A stretch of DNA of 33,724 nucleotides, from NCBI GenBank assembly GCA_049302185.1, contig JBAQLV010000004.1, positions 1 to 33,724 on the forward strand, in the 5' to 3' direction. The DNA is from UBA1546 sp049302185. Lineage in GTDB: Bacteria > Nitrospirota > Thermodesulfovibrionia > Thermodesulfovibrionales > UBA1546. How positions within the stretch are numbered: position 1 is the stretch's first letter; the number at the start of each line of letters is the position of its first letter. The notes under the pieces are model-generated. The model was not told the DNA's origin, did no database searches, and saw nothing but the letters and a program-made list of their open reading frames with translations. The position numbers and the translations under genes were made by a program. Shown here piece by piece: positions 7,127 to 14,894 of this stretch.

Positions 7127-7792
7127 GTGGGAAGTCAGAAGTCAGAAGTCAGAAGTCAGAATAAAATCAGGACTGTTGACTTTAGATTATATTTAATTAC
7201 TGATAGAGAACTTCTCACTTCTCACTTCTCACTTCTTAGATCTATTGAAGAGGCATTAAAGGGCGGGGTTAAGGCTTTGCAAGTCAGGGAGAAGGATTTA
7301 GGCACAAGGGAATTGCTGGATATGGCGTACAGAATGAGGGAAATAACAGATAAATACGGTGCGAAATTATTTATTAATGACAGGGTTGATATTGCGCTGT
7401 CTGTTGAGGCTGATGGTGTTCATCTTGGGCAGAAGAGCATACCTACTTATGCTGTAAGAAAAATTGTCAAAGATAAATTTATGATAGGCGTATCAGCGCA
7501 CAGCATTGAAGAGGCAAAACAAGCAGAGGAAGGAGGCGCTGATTTTATAACACTCGGACCTGTTTATAAAACACCGTCAAAACTGAAATATGGCCAGCCT
7601 CTCGGAGTTGATATTATCAGAAAAACAAAGGCTGAGATTTCAATTCCGGTTTTTGCAATTGGCGGAGTAAACCAGTTTAGAGTTAAAGAGGTTATGGATG
7701 CAGGCGCTGATGGCATTGCGCTGATAAGTGGAATTTTAGGCGCAGAGAATATTAAAGAAAAAACAAGAGAGTTTTTGGAGTTATTGAAATGA
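7127..7792 (+). CDS. thiE: Thiamine-phosphate synthase ThiE with repeat-derived N-terminal region
   Basis: ThiE couples HMP diphosphate with thiazole phosphate to give thiamine phosphate. The core is normal: LYLITDR, GGVKALQVREKD, LFINDRVDIAL, DGVHLGQ, GVSAHS, FITLGPVYKTPSK and FAIGGV. Unusually, the first 14 or so residues (GSQKSEVRSQ...) are coded by GAAGTCA repeats. The loop between LYLITDREL and SIEEALKGG is enlarged by LTSHFSLLR, coded by CTTCTCA repeats. The only in-frame start before the conserved strand is GTG 7127, with a weak ribosome site. The stop overlaps thiC (ATGA). Activity is likely kept because the insertions sit outside the catalytic motifs; this is inference. Confidence 0.9.
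   Translation: MGSQKSEVRSQNKIRTVDFRLYLITDRELLTSHFSLLRSIEEALKGGVKALQVREKDLGTRELLDMAYRMREITDKYGAKLFINDRVDIALSVEADGVHLGQKSIPTYAVRKIVKDKFMIGVSAHSIEEAKQAEEGGADFITLGPVYKTPSKLKYGQPLGVDIIRKTKAEISIPVFAIGGVNQFRVKEVMDAGADGIALISGILGAENIKEKTREFLELLK
7131..7238 (+). repeat. Paired heptanucleotide tandem repeats inside thiE
   Basis: Four units of GAAGTCA (7131-7158) and four of CTTCTCA/CTTCTTA (7211-7238) flank a 52-nt spacer. The two arrays are imperfect inverted copies: 22 of 25 positions pair, with one mismatch per unit. Both are read in frame by thiE. Confidence 0.9.
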
Positions 7793-9075
7793 CAAGAATA
7801 GAACTGGCAAAAAAGGGGATTATCACAGATGAGGTAAAGCTTGTTGCCTCTGAAGAGGGGTTAACGCCTGAACAGCTTTCAGGAGATATTGCATCAGGCG
7901 TGAGCGTTATTCCGATAAACATAACCCACAAAATAAAGCCTCTGGGTATCGGGAAGAACATGCGCACAAAAATAAATGCCAATATCGGCACCTCAAAAGA
8001 CAGGATTTCAGTGGACGATGAGATGGAAAAACTTGAAGTCCTTGTTAAGTATGGCGCTGATGCTGTGATGGATCTTTCAACAGGAGGGCCTATAAAAGAA
8101 CTTAGGAAGATGATGATTAAAAAATCTCCTATTGCAGTTGGAACAGTTCCAATCTATGAGGCTGCTGTTTGTGCTGCTGAAAAGAAAGGCTCAATAGCAA
8201 AGATGACAGCAGACGACCTTTTTAAAGTAATAGAAGAACATGCAGAAGAGGGCGTTGACTTCATTACTGTTCATTCGGGACTCACAATGAAGGCAGTAGA
8301 GAGATTGAAAAAAGAAGGAAGGATTCTCGACATAGTAAGCAGGGGAGGCTCGTTTCTCCTTGAATGGATGATATACAATCAGAAAGAAAATCCTCTTTAT
8401 GAGCAGTATGACAGGCTTCTTGAGATTGCCTATAAATATGACATGACCCTGAGCCTCGGAGACGGGATGCGTCCGGGATGCCTTGCAGATGCAACAGACA
8501 GAACTCAGATAGAGGAACTCCTCACACTCGGAGAATTAAGGGATATGGCTGTAGAGAAAAATATTCAGGTTATTATCGAAGGGCCGGGCCATGTTCCATT
8601 GAATCAGGTTGAACTGAATGTAAGGCTCGAAAAGGAGATTTGCAAGGGCGCGCCGTTTTATGTATTGGGGCCATTGGTAACAGACATAGGAATGGGTTAT
8701 GACCACATAACCGCAGCCATAGGAGGAGCGATTGCAGGAGCGGCAGGCGCAGACTTCCTCTGTTATGTTACGCCTTCAGAGCATATAAGGCTTCCGACCA
8801 TAGAGGATGTGAAGGAAGGGGTAATTGTATCAAAGCTCGCTGCGCATGCCGCTGATATAGCGAAAGGCATTAAGGGCGCTATTGATAAAGATATTCAGAT
8901 GGCAAAATGCAGAAAGGCGCTTGACTGGAACGGCCAGATTGCTTTAAGCCTTAATCCTGAAAAGGTAAAAGAATGGAGGGCAGAGATTCCTCCAACGGAA
9001 AGTGAAGTCTGCAGCATGTGCGGGGAATTCTGCGCAATAAGAACAGTGGAAAGGGCGCTGCACAAGAAAATTTAA
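7789..9075 (+). CDS. thiC: Phosphomethylpyrimidine synthase ThiC
   Basis: The 428-residue radical SAM enzyme rearranges aminoimidazole ribotide to HMP phosphate. Landmarks are LSTGGPI, PIYEAA, SRGGSF, SLGDGMRPGC, VIEGPGHVPLNQVELNV, LGPLVTDIGMGYDHITAAIGGA and the C-terminal cluster site CSMCGEFC (Cys408, 411, 415). It is the short type without the N-terminal extension of E. coli ThiC. The cluster spacing is CX2CX3C, one residue tighter than the textbook CX2CX4C. It is coupled to thiE by ATGA and ends the thi operon. Confidence 0.96.
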   Translation: MTRIELAKKGIITDEVKLVASEEGLTPEQLSGDIASGVSVIPINITHKIKPLGIGKNMRTKINANIGTSKDRISVDDEMEKLEVLVKYGADAVMDLSTGGPIKELRKMMIKKSPIAVGTVPIYEAAVCAAEKKGSIAKMTADDLFKVIEEHAEEGVDFITVHSGLTMKAVERLKKEGRILDIVSRGGSFLLEWMIYNQKENPLYEQYDRLLEIAYKYDMTLSLGDGMRPGCLADATDRTQIEELLTLGELRDMAVEKNIQVIIEGPGHVPLNQVELNVRLEKEICKGAPFYVLGPLVTDIGMGYDHITAAIGGAIAGAAGADFLCYVTPSEHIRLPTIEDVKEGVIVSKLAAHAADIAKGIKGAIDKDIQMAKCRKALDWNGQIALSLNPEKVKEWRAEIPPTESEVCSMCGEFCAIRTVERALHKKI

Positions 9076-9109
9076 AATGTAAAATTAAAGAATTCATTAA
9101 TTTTTGAGT

Positions 9110-9739
9110 TTAAAATGGTTCCTTAAACAATTCTACCCACTCATCAAACTGCCTAAGTTTATCGTCTCCGAATCTCGCTATGAATTCTCTTGCTTTTGAA
9201 ATCGGTTTTTCTTTGAGCGGTTCATTGTCCTTTGAAAAAAACTTGTCGGCAAAGCATATAATTTTTTCCTCTATAGTGGTTGGCGTCGTGTCCCTTTTGG
9301 GTAGCGGGAAATTATTTTTTTCGATGTCTTTAGTTGAAAGCCCCACTCCTACATGTGTCTCGCATACAATTGCATGTTTCGGATATCCTTCTTTTTCCAG
9401 CAGTTCTCTGCCGAGATAGCCGTGACAGATGTACGGCTTATCTCCATGACAGCCGATGTGAGGCGCGTGTGTGAGGAATATTCCTATGTCATGCAGCATT
9501 GCTGCCTCTTCAATAAATTTTATATCAGGATTCAGATGCCTGACCCTCTCAGCAACTTCAACTGCCTTTTTTGCCACCATCCTGCTGTGCTGAATAAGGA
9601 ACTTATATGCCTCGGATTCGGGATTATAGTATTTCCTGATTATCTCTATCGGATGCATGGAATATTCTAACAGATTTGAATAATGGAGACATTTTCCGTT
9701 ATCATAAACCATGAGAATTCTTGTTCCTTTAATTATCAT
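9110..9739 (-). CDS. HD-domain phosphohydrolase family protein
   Basis: The 209-residue protein has the HD superfamily metal motif: the first His in LIQHSRMVA, His-Asp in AAMLHDIG, later histidines in APHIGCHG and ETHVGVGL, and an Asp in CFADKFFS. HD proteins of this small type hydrolyse nucleotides or other phosphate esters; the substrate cannot be read from sequence. The first start (9739) has only a weak ribosome site. An inner Met at 9658 begins MHPIEIIRKYY, where similarity to family members usually starts, so the true protein may be 182 residues. It is divergent from def with only 35 bp between. Confidence 0.82.
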   Translation of the reverse strand: MIIKGTRILMVYDNGKCLHYSNLLEYSMHPIEIIRKYYNPESEAYKFLIQHSRMVAKKAVEVAERVRHLNPDIKFIEEAAMLHDIGIFLTHAPHIGCHGDKPYICHGYLGRELLEKEGYPKHAIVCETHVGVGLSTKDIEKNNFPLPKRDTTPTTIEEKIICFADKFFSKDNEPLKEKPISKAREFIARFGDDKLRQFDEWVELFKEPF

Positions 9740-9763
9740 TTCTTCACTTACCTTAAAATGGTT

Positions 9764-9769
9764 TATAAT
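9764..9769 (+). promoter_or_regulatory. Minus-10 element placing the def start at the transcription start
   Basis: A perfect TATAAT ends 5 bases before ATG 9775. Initiation 6-8 nt downstream of it would give a leaderless def mRNA. The -35 region (TTCACT or CTTCAC near 9742-9748) is weak. Confidence 0.5.
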
Positions 9770-9774
9770 AAAAA

Positions 9775-10293
9775 ATGGCGCTGCTTGAGATTAAAAAATA
9801 TCCTGAAAAGATATTAAAGGAAAAAACTGCTCCTGTTGTTGATATAAACAGCAGCATCCAGAGATTGATAGATGACATGATAGAAACAATGTATGCTGCG
9901 AAAGGGGTTGGCCTTGCAGCTAATCAGGTTGGAGTTTCAAAGAGGCTCTGCGTGATAGATATCAGCGTGGCTGATGAAAAAACACCCCTTATAGTACTAA
10001 TAAATCCGGAGATTGTTGAAAGAAAAGGCTCTGTTGAGGATGAAGAGGGGTGTCTGAGCATCCATGAGTACAGGGCAAAAATAAAAAGGGCAGAGGAGGT
10101 TCTGGTAAAGGGTTTTGACAGAAAAGGCAAACCCATAGAGATAGCAGGCGGAGACCTTCTTGCAAGGGCGCTTCAGCATGAGATAGACCATCTTGACGGA
10201 TTACTCTTCATTGACAGATTGAGCCCCATCAAGAGAGAGTTTTTTAAAAAGCGCTATAAAAAAACTTTAAGTGGAAAATCTAAGAAATCATAA
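9775..10293 (+). CDS. def: Peptide deformylase
   Basis: The 172-residue metalloenzyme removes the formyl group from nascent N-formylmethionine peptides. All three motifs are intact: GVGLAANQVG (44-53), EEGCLS with metal ligand Cys93, and QHEIDH with His135, Glu136 and His139. No Shine-Dalgarno precedes ATG 9775, and a TATAAT lies 5 nt upstream, so the message may be leaderless. fmt, which adds the formyl group to initiator tRNA, lies 55 nt downstream. The stop codon is the first base set of a heptamer repeat (10292-10324). Confidence 0.97.
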   Translation: MALLEIKKYPEKILKEKTAPVVDINSSIQRLIDDMIETMYAAKGVGLAANQVGVSKRLCVIDISVADEKTPLIVLINPEIVERKGSVEDEEGCLSIHEYRAKIKRAEEVLVKGFDRKGKPIEIAGGDLLARALQHEIDHLDGLLFIDRLSPIKREFFKKRYKKTLSGKSKKS

Positions 10294-10324
10294 CTTTTAA
10301 CTCTTAACTTTTAATTTTAAACTC
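10292..10324 (+). repeat. Heptanucleotide-period repeat at the def stop codon
   Basis: Units AACTTTT, AACTCTT, AACTTTT, AATTTTA and AACTC follow with a 7-nt period and fill most of the def-fmt gap. The TAA stop of def overlaps the first unit. Confidence 0.7.
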
Positions 10325-10348
10325 GCCGATGGCTCGTAGAGGAGATAA

Positions 10349-11275
10349 ATGCGTATAGTCTTTTTCGGTACCCCTTTATTTGCAGTCCCGTCACTTAAAG
10401 CGTTAATTCAGGCTGGAGAAGAAATCTCTGCAGTTGTAACACAACCTGACAGAAAAAAGGGAAGGGGGCATCTGCTTTCGCAGTCACCTGTAAAAGACCT
10501 CGCAGTAGAAAACGGGATACACGTGCTTCAGCCGGAGAAAATGAATGATGCTGCTTTTCTGAATGAACTTTCGTCAATCAAGCCTGAACTTATAGTGGTT
10601 GTGGCTTATGGAAAGATTCTTACAGAGGAGATCCTCAGGCTTCCTCAGCTGGGCTGCATAAATGTTCATGCATCGCTTCTTCCAAAATACAGGGGCGCCG
10701 CTCCGATTGCATGGGCGATAATAAACGGCGAGAAAAAGACAGGCATTACGACAATGCTTATGGACAAAGGGCTTGACACAGGCGATATTCTGCTTCAGGA
10801 AGAGCTTGAGATTAGCGATGAGGATACAGCTGAAACCCTGAGTATCGGGTTATCTGAACTTGGAGCATCGCTGCTGCTTAAGACGATAAGCAGAATAAGG
10901 GACGGCTCATTGAAACCACAGAAACAGTCAGGTGAGGCTACTTATGCGCCTATTATCAAAAAAGAGGATGGTCTGGTCAACTGGTCAAAGACAGCAGCAG
11001 AACTGTACAACTTTGTGAGGGGAATGCACCCATGGCCCGGGGCGTATTGTTATTTGAATGGGGAAATGATTAAACTTATTAATGTTAAGGCGATTGCCGG
11101 TTCGGGAATGGCCGGGCGGATAGAAGAAGCGCATAATGGTGAGTTTATTGCAGGCACAGGCAGCGGATTGCTTTCTATTGTTGAACTTCAGCCACAGAAC
11201 AAAAAAGTGATGCCGGCGAAGGCCTTTCTTCAGGGAAGAAACATAAACGAAGGGATGTATTTCGATGAAGCGTAG
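10349..11275 (+). CDS. fmt: Methionyl-tRNA formyltransferase
   Basis: The 308-residue enzyme transfers formyl from 10-formyl-THF to Met-tRNAi. The formyltransferase signature is INVHASLLPKYRGAAPI, with catalytic Asn and His, followed by MDKGLDTGDIL with the Asp. The C-terminal OB-fold tRNA-binding domain starts near residue 205. GAGGAG lies 7 nt upstream of ATG 10349. It overlaps the DUF116 gene by 11 nt and sits in the usual def-fmt order. Confidence 0.96.
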   Translation: MRIVFFGTPLFAVPSLKALIQAGEEISAVVTQPDRKKGRGHLLSQSPVKDLAVENGIHVLQPEKMNDAAFLNELSSIKPELIVVVAYGKILTEEILRLPQLGCINVHASLLPKYRGAAPIAWAIINGEKKTGITTMLMDKGLDTGDILLQEELEISDEDTAETLSIGLSELGASLLLKTISRIRDGSLKPQKQSGEATYAPIIKKEDGLVNWSKTAAELYNFVRGMHPWPGAYCYLNGEMIKLINVKAIAGSGMAGRIEEAHNGEFIAGTGSGLLSIVELQPQNKKVMPAKAFLQGRNINEGMYFDEA

Positions 11276-11792
11276 GTGGATAAGGGGATTGGTGTTGAGG
11301 TTTTTGTACCCAATGCTTATGGTTATCGGTTCTTTCAGAAAGGATAAGAAAGAACAGCTTCAGCGGTTTATCATAAACCTTAACAATAAACTTGTCAGGG
11401 CTGAAAATCCGAAGACAAGGAAGATACTGCTTCTCTTGCCGCACTGTATTCAGATAGATGAATGCACAATCAGGCTTACGCATAAGATTTATAACTGTGA
11501 GAGATGCGGCAAGTGCGAGATAAAAGACCTTATTCAGATTGCGGATGAGAATAAGCTTAATCTTTCTGTTGCTACAGGCGGTACGCTTGCAAGGAGGATT
11601 GTAAAGGATTTAAGGCCCGAGGCAATAGTTGCTGTTGCCTGCGAAACAGACCTTAGCAGCGGGATTGTTGATATCTATCCTCTGCCTGTACTGGGTGTTC
11701 CAAACGAACGGCCTTTTGGCCCCTGCCTCAATACTCAGGTTGATTTAGAGAAGGTAAAAGAAGCAATAAGATTTCTCAGCAGAGATGCGTAA
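11265..11792 (+). CDS. DUF116 family membrane-anchored protein
   Basis: This 175-residue protein belongs to DUF116, a family of unknown function often beside def-fmt. A basic N-terminus and one hydrophobic helix (about residues 8-22) are followed by a soluble domain rich in cysteine: LPHCIQIDEC, YNCERCGKCEIKDL, ACETDLSSG and GPCLNTQVD. The cysteines look suited to an Fe-S cluster or zinc. The start overlaps the end of fmt (11 nt), so the two are coupled. Nothing in the sequence gives a reaction. Confidence 0.85.
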   Translation: MKRRWIRGLVLRFLYPMLMVIGSFRKDKKEQLQRFIINLNNKLVRAENPKTRKILLLLPHCIQIDECTIRLTHKIYNCERCGKCEIKDLIQIADENKLNLSVATGGTLARRIVKDLRPEAIVAVACETDLSSGIVDIYPLPVLGVPNERPFGPCLNTQVDLEKVKEAIRFLSRDA

Positions 11793-11823
11793 TATCCTTG
11801 ACAAAATGATAATAAATAAGGTT

Positions 11824-12042
11824 CTTTCGCAAAAAAGTTGAAAATCATAATAAAATGACAAACCCTCTGGATTCCCCGATCGAGTCGGGGAATGACAAAT
11901 TGGGAGACAGGGTAATGACGGATTTGACAGGTCGGGGATAACTTCTTATTCTGTCATACCCCTGCTGTCATACTCCTCCTCCGACTTGATCGGGGGATTG
12001 ACCGGAGTATCCAGTTTGTATTTTTCAACTTAAATGCGAAAG
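11824..12042. mobile_element. MITE-like palindromic element upstream of dsrA
   Basis: Terminal inverted repeats of 21 bp (11824-11844 and 12022-12042) match at 18 positions. They carry the outer sequence CTTTCGCA and the inner AAGTTGAAAA, with only the three middle bases differing. Inside are two hairpins of the TGTCAT/ATCCAG family (11867-11897 and 11966-12014) and a direct doubling of TGTCATAC/T (near 11952 and 11966). There is no coding frame. No clear target duplication is seen. The 219-bp size, non-coding content and terminal repeats fit a MITE or a nested extragenic palindrome. Confidence 0.65.
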
Positions 12043-12082
12043 AGGGATAAATAATTATGATTTGTAGATTAATTTTTTTTAT

Positions 12083-12110
12083 TTGACCATTAGACAGAAG
12101 GTGTTTTAAT
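12083..12110 (+). promoter_or_regulatory. Putative dsr operon promoter
   Basis: TTGACC (12083-12088) and TTTAAT (12105-12110) are 16 nt apart, which is a sigma70-like arrangement about 55 nt before ATG 12173. It starts 41 bp beyond the MITE-like element, so the element does not split the promoter but could remove or supply upstream control sites. Confidence 0.45.
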
Positions 12111-12172
12111 CTGTGTAGCTTACATTTTTTCACGAAAATTAGGCTATAAAAATCACACAAAGGAGGAATTTG

Positions 12173-13399
12173 ATGAAGAAGTATAATACGCCCTTGATTG
12201 ACGACCTTGAAAAGGGTCCATGGCCGAGCTTTGTCACTGAGATGAAGAAGGCCGGCAAGAAAAACGAGATGGCAAACGATGCAGTTGGACATCTCGAAAA
12301 ATGCTACAGCACCAAAATGGGTTACTGGAAACACGGCGGTATCGTCGGAGTTCTGGGATATGGTGGCGGAGTTATCGGAAGGTATTCTGAATTAGGCGAA
12401 GAATTCCCCGGAGTAGCGCACTTCCACACCGTAAGATTAAACCAGCCGAGCGCATTCTTTTACAACTCCAAGGCATTAAGAGAGATTTGTGATATCTGGG
12501 ACAAGTACGGAAGCGGTCTTACAAATGTGCATGGTTCAACAGGAGACATGGTTCTTCTGGGTTGCAGGACAGAGGCGCTCGAGCCGGTCTTTGCCGAATA
12601 CTCCTCACGCGGATGGGACCTTGGCGGTTCAGGTTCAGCTTTGAGGACCCCAAGCTGTTGCGTTGGTCCTGCACGCTGTGAATGGGCAAACTATGATACG
12701 CTCGATATCTGCTACAATCTTACACAGGAATTTCAGGATGAGCTCCATAGGCCATCATTCAATTATAAATTTAAATTTAAGTTTTCAGGATGTGCCTGTG
12801 ATTGCGTGGCGTCTATAGCTAGGGCAGATATGTCTTTTATCGGGACATGGAAGGGCGATATAAAGATTGATCAGAATGAAGTTAAGAATTACGCCAAGAC
12901 GATGGATATCAATGCAGAAGTCGTAAGCATGTGCCCGACCCAGTGCATGAGTTATGACGGCAAAGAGCTTAAGATAAACAATGCAGACTGCAACAGATGC
13001 ATGCATTGCATAACAAGAATGACAAAGGCATTAAGGCCGAGCGGCGAGAGAGGAGTTACAATATGTATGGGAAGTAAGGCCCCGATCGTTGTCGGTTCAA
13101 TGCTTTCATGGGTTATTGTCCCCTTTATGAAGCTTGAGCCCCCGTATACAGAACTAAAAGACCTGATACGAAAGATTTGGGATTGGTGGAATGATAATTC
13201 GAAACCAAGAGAAAGAATCGGCGAACTTATTGAGGCGAAGGGCATGAGGTCGTTCCTTGAGGCAATAGGCGTGCCTCCTCAACCGCAGCAGATTAAGGAA
13301 CCGAGAAAAGACCCGTTCATGTTCTACACCGATGAAGATATTGCAAGGTTTAAGGCAAAAGAAGCAGAAGAAAAGAAGACCGGGAAATACAAATTTTAA
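12173..13399 (+). CDS. dsrA: Dissimilatory sulfite reductase alpha subunit
   Basis: DsrA with DsrB forms the alpha2-beta2 siroheme enzyme that reduces sulfite in the cytoplasm. The protein has 408 residues. The siroheme-linked [4Fe-4S] motif is C-x5-C (Cys163, Cys169) plus C-x3-C (Cys207, Cys211). The inserted ferredoxin domain shows Cys258 and the CNRCMHC run (273, 276, 279). The frame opens one codon earlier at TTG 12170, but ATG 12173 has AGGAGG six nt upstream. dsrB and dsrD follow in the order seen in sulfate reducers. DsrD nearby argues for the reductive direction. Confidence 0.98.
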   Translation: MKKYNTPLIDDLEKGPWPSFVTEMKKAGKKNEMANDAVGHLEKCYSTKMGYWKHGGIVGVLGYGGGVIGRYSELGEEFPGVAHFHTVRLNQPSAFFYNSKALREICDIWDKYGSGLTNVHGSTGDMVLLGCRTEALEPVFAEYSSRGWDLGGSGSALRTPSCCVGPARCEWANYDTLDICYNLTQEFQDELHRPSFNYKFKFKFSGCACDCVASIARADMSFIGTWKGDIKIDQNEVKNYAKTMDINAEVVSMCPTQCMSYDGKELKINNADCNRCMHCITRMTKALRPSGERGVTICMGSKAPIVVGSMLSWVIVPFMKLEPPYTELKDLIRKIWDWWNDNSKPRERIGELIEAKGMRSFLEAIGVPPQPQQIKEPRKDPFMFYTDEDIARFKAKEAEEKKTGKYKF

Positions 13400-13426
13400 A
13401 TAAAATAAATTAAGGAGGATATAAAA

Positions 13427-14497
13427 ATGGCATTACCTCAGAGAAAAACAGACATAGGCCCGCCTCATTATAAACAATTCTTGCCGCCTGTAATACAGAA
13501 AAATTATGGCAAATGGAAATACCATGAGGTGATTAACCCTACTACTATGGTTCATGTAGGTGAAAGCGGTGACAAGCTCTGGACAGTCAGAGTCGCATCA
13601 CCCAGGATACTCGCAACAGATACTATCCGTGAACAGTGTGATATCGCAGAAAAATATTGTGACGGGTACCTCCGCTATACAACAAGGAACAACGTAGAGT
13701 TTCTTGTATCCGATGAAAAGAAACTTGAACCTCTGAAGAAAGAACTTACAGCCAAAGGCTTTAAGATGGGCGGCATAGGTTATGGTATTACCAATGTTGT
13801 ACATACCCAGGGATGGGTGCACTGCCATGGCGCTGCAACAGATGCATCGGGTCTTGTCAAATCCATGATGGACGAACTCTATGAATATTTTGACAATAAG
13901 AGACTGCCTAACAAGGTAAGGCTTGCAGTCGCATGCTGTGTTAACATGTGCGGGGCTGTCCACTGCTCGGATATAGCAATTGTTGCGGTCCATACAAAGG
14001 TGCCTGATATTAACCATGCTGACTTTAAGAACAAGTGCGAACTCCCGACAGTTATTTCATCATGCCCGACTCGCGCGATAAGCCCTGATCCTGCTCAGAA
14101 GAGCGTTAAGATCAACGCTGAAAAATGCATGTACTGCGGTAACTGCTTCACAGTATGCCCGCCGATAAGCATCAAGGATGCAGAGCGAGACGGCATTGCA
14201 ATAGTAGTTGGAGGAAAGGTGAACAGCTTAAGGTCCAATCCGAAATTCTCAAAGCTTGTTATCCCTTATATCTCAAACGAGCCGCCGAGATGGCCCAAGG
14301 TTGTTGCAGCAGTAAAGCATATTGTTGAAGTATACGCCAAGAATGCGAAGAAGCATGAGAGGATTGGAGAGTGGATAGAGAGGGTAGGCTGGGAGAGGTT
14401 CTTCTCTCTTACAGGCATTGAGTTCACATTCCAGTCCATAGACGATTTCACATTCATGCGTGATACGATGAGAACAGCATCAACATTCAAGTGGTAA
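13427..14497 (+). CDS. dsrB: Dissimilatory sulfite reductase beta subunit
   Basis: The 356-residue partner of DsrA starts 27 nt after it, with AAGGAGG well placed. Cluster-binding residues are seen in VHCHGAATDASG (Cys133) and ACCVNMCGAVHC (Cys170-180). The ferredoxin domain carries SSCPTRAIS and CMYCGNCFTVCP (Cys213, 234, 237, 240, 244). Sulfite-binding arginines such as those in RYTTRNNVEF are present. It is followed after 12 nt by a strong stem-loop and then dsrD. Confidence 0.98.
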   Translation: MALPQRKTDIGPPHYKQFLPPVIQKNYGKWKYHEVINPTTMVHVGESGDKLWTVRVASPRILATDTIREQCDIAEKYCDGYLRYTTRNNVEFLVSDEKKLEPLKKELTAKGFKMGGIGYGITNVVHTQGWVHCHGAATDASGLVKSMMDELYEYFDNKRLPNKVRLAVACCVNMCGAVHCSDIAIVAVHTKVPDINHADFKNKCELPTVISSCPTRAISPDPAQKSVKINAEKCMYCGNCFTVCPPISIKDAERDGIAIVVGGKVNSLRSNPKFSKLVIPYISNEPPRWPKVVAAVKHIVEVYAKNAKKHERIGEWIERVGWERFFSLTGIEFTFQSIDDFTFMRDTMRTASTFKW

Positions 14498-14509
14498 ATT
14501 GACGATGGA

Positions 14510-14538
14510 AAGGCAGTCCCGAGAATCGGGACTGCCTT
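14510..14538 (+). other. Intercistronic stem-loop between dsrB and dsrD
   Basis: A perfect 13-bp inverted repeat (AAGGCAGTCCCGA, GAA loop, TCGGGACTGCCTT) lies in the 82-nt gap after dsrB. It has no T-run after it, so it is more likely an mRNA-stability or processing hairpin, or an attenuator, than a full terminator. Confidence 0.75.
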
Positions 14539-14579
14539 ATTATAAACTTTATAAAACATTTATCACGGGGGTACGGGAT

Positions 14580-14828
14580 ATGGAAATAGCAGAACTTCAG
14601 GACAAAGTTTATGCCTTCTGTGAAGCGGCAAAGGGAAAAAAGAAACTTAAAGAGAGGGACATAATCAAGGGCGTATCAGAAGCTGAGGGAGCGCCTGCAG
14701 ATGAAGTAAAAAAGGCGCTCAGGGGTATGATTGATGTAGGAAAGCTCATGTACTCCTACGGCGGCGGCGCAAGCTCAGTGGAGATTCCAAGCGAAGAGTA
14801 TCTCAGGGAAAAAGGACTTATAAAGTAA
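14580..14828 (+). CDS. dsrD: DsrD, small winged-helix protein of the dsr operon
   Basis: The 82-residue DsrD is recognised by its start MEIAELQDKVYAFCE, the KKKLKERDIIKG segment, and a C-terminus with MYSYGGGASSVEIP. In the family it is a winged-helix fold and is known to stimulate sulfite reduction by DsrAB. The frame opens at 14499, but those extra codons run through the stem-loop, and ATG 14580 matches family length with a GGGG-type ribosome site. Its presence is a marker of reductive-type Dsr organisms. A terminator follows 28 nt after the stop. Confidence 0.95.
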   Translation: MEIAELQDKVYAFCEAAKGKKKLKERDIIKGVSEAEGAPADEVKKALRGMIDVGKLMYSYGGGASSVEIPSEEYLREKGLIK

Positions 14829-14856
14829 CTTTAGCGGTTTAATTAACTGATTTTTA

Positions 14857-14894
14857 AAAGGCAGTGAGAGCAGTATGCTTTCACTGCCTTTTTT
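14857..14894 (+). terminator. Rho-independent terminator of dsrABD
   Basis: A 15-bp stem (AAAGGCAGTGAGAGC with GCTTTCACTGCCTTT, one G-U pair, 5-nt loop) runs into a T6 tract. The outer bases AAGGCAGT/ACTGCCTT are the same as in the dsrB-dsrD stem-loop. Confidence 0.92.

Noticed and set aside
12170..12172. TTG start of dsrA one codon upstream
   Set aside because: The ATG at 12173 has the better spacing from AGGAGG and matches family length.
14499..14579. 27-residue extension of DsrD
   Set aside because: It would be translated through a perfect stem-loop, and DsrD proteins start at the MEIAELQ equivalent.
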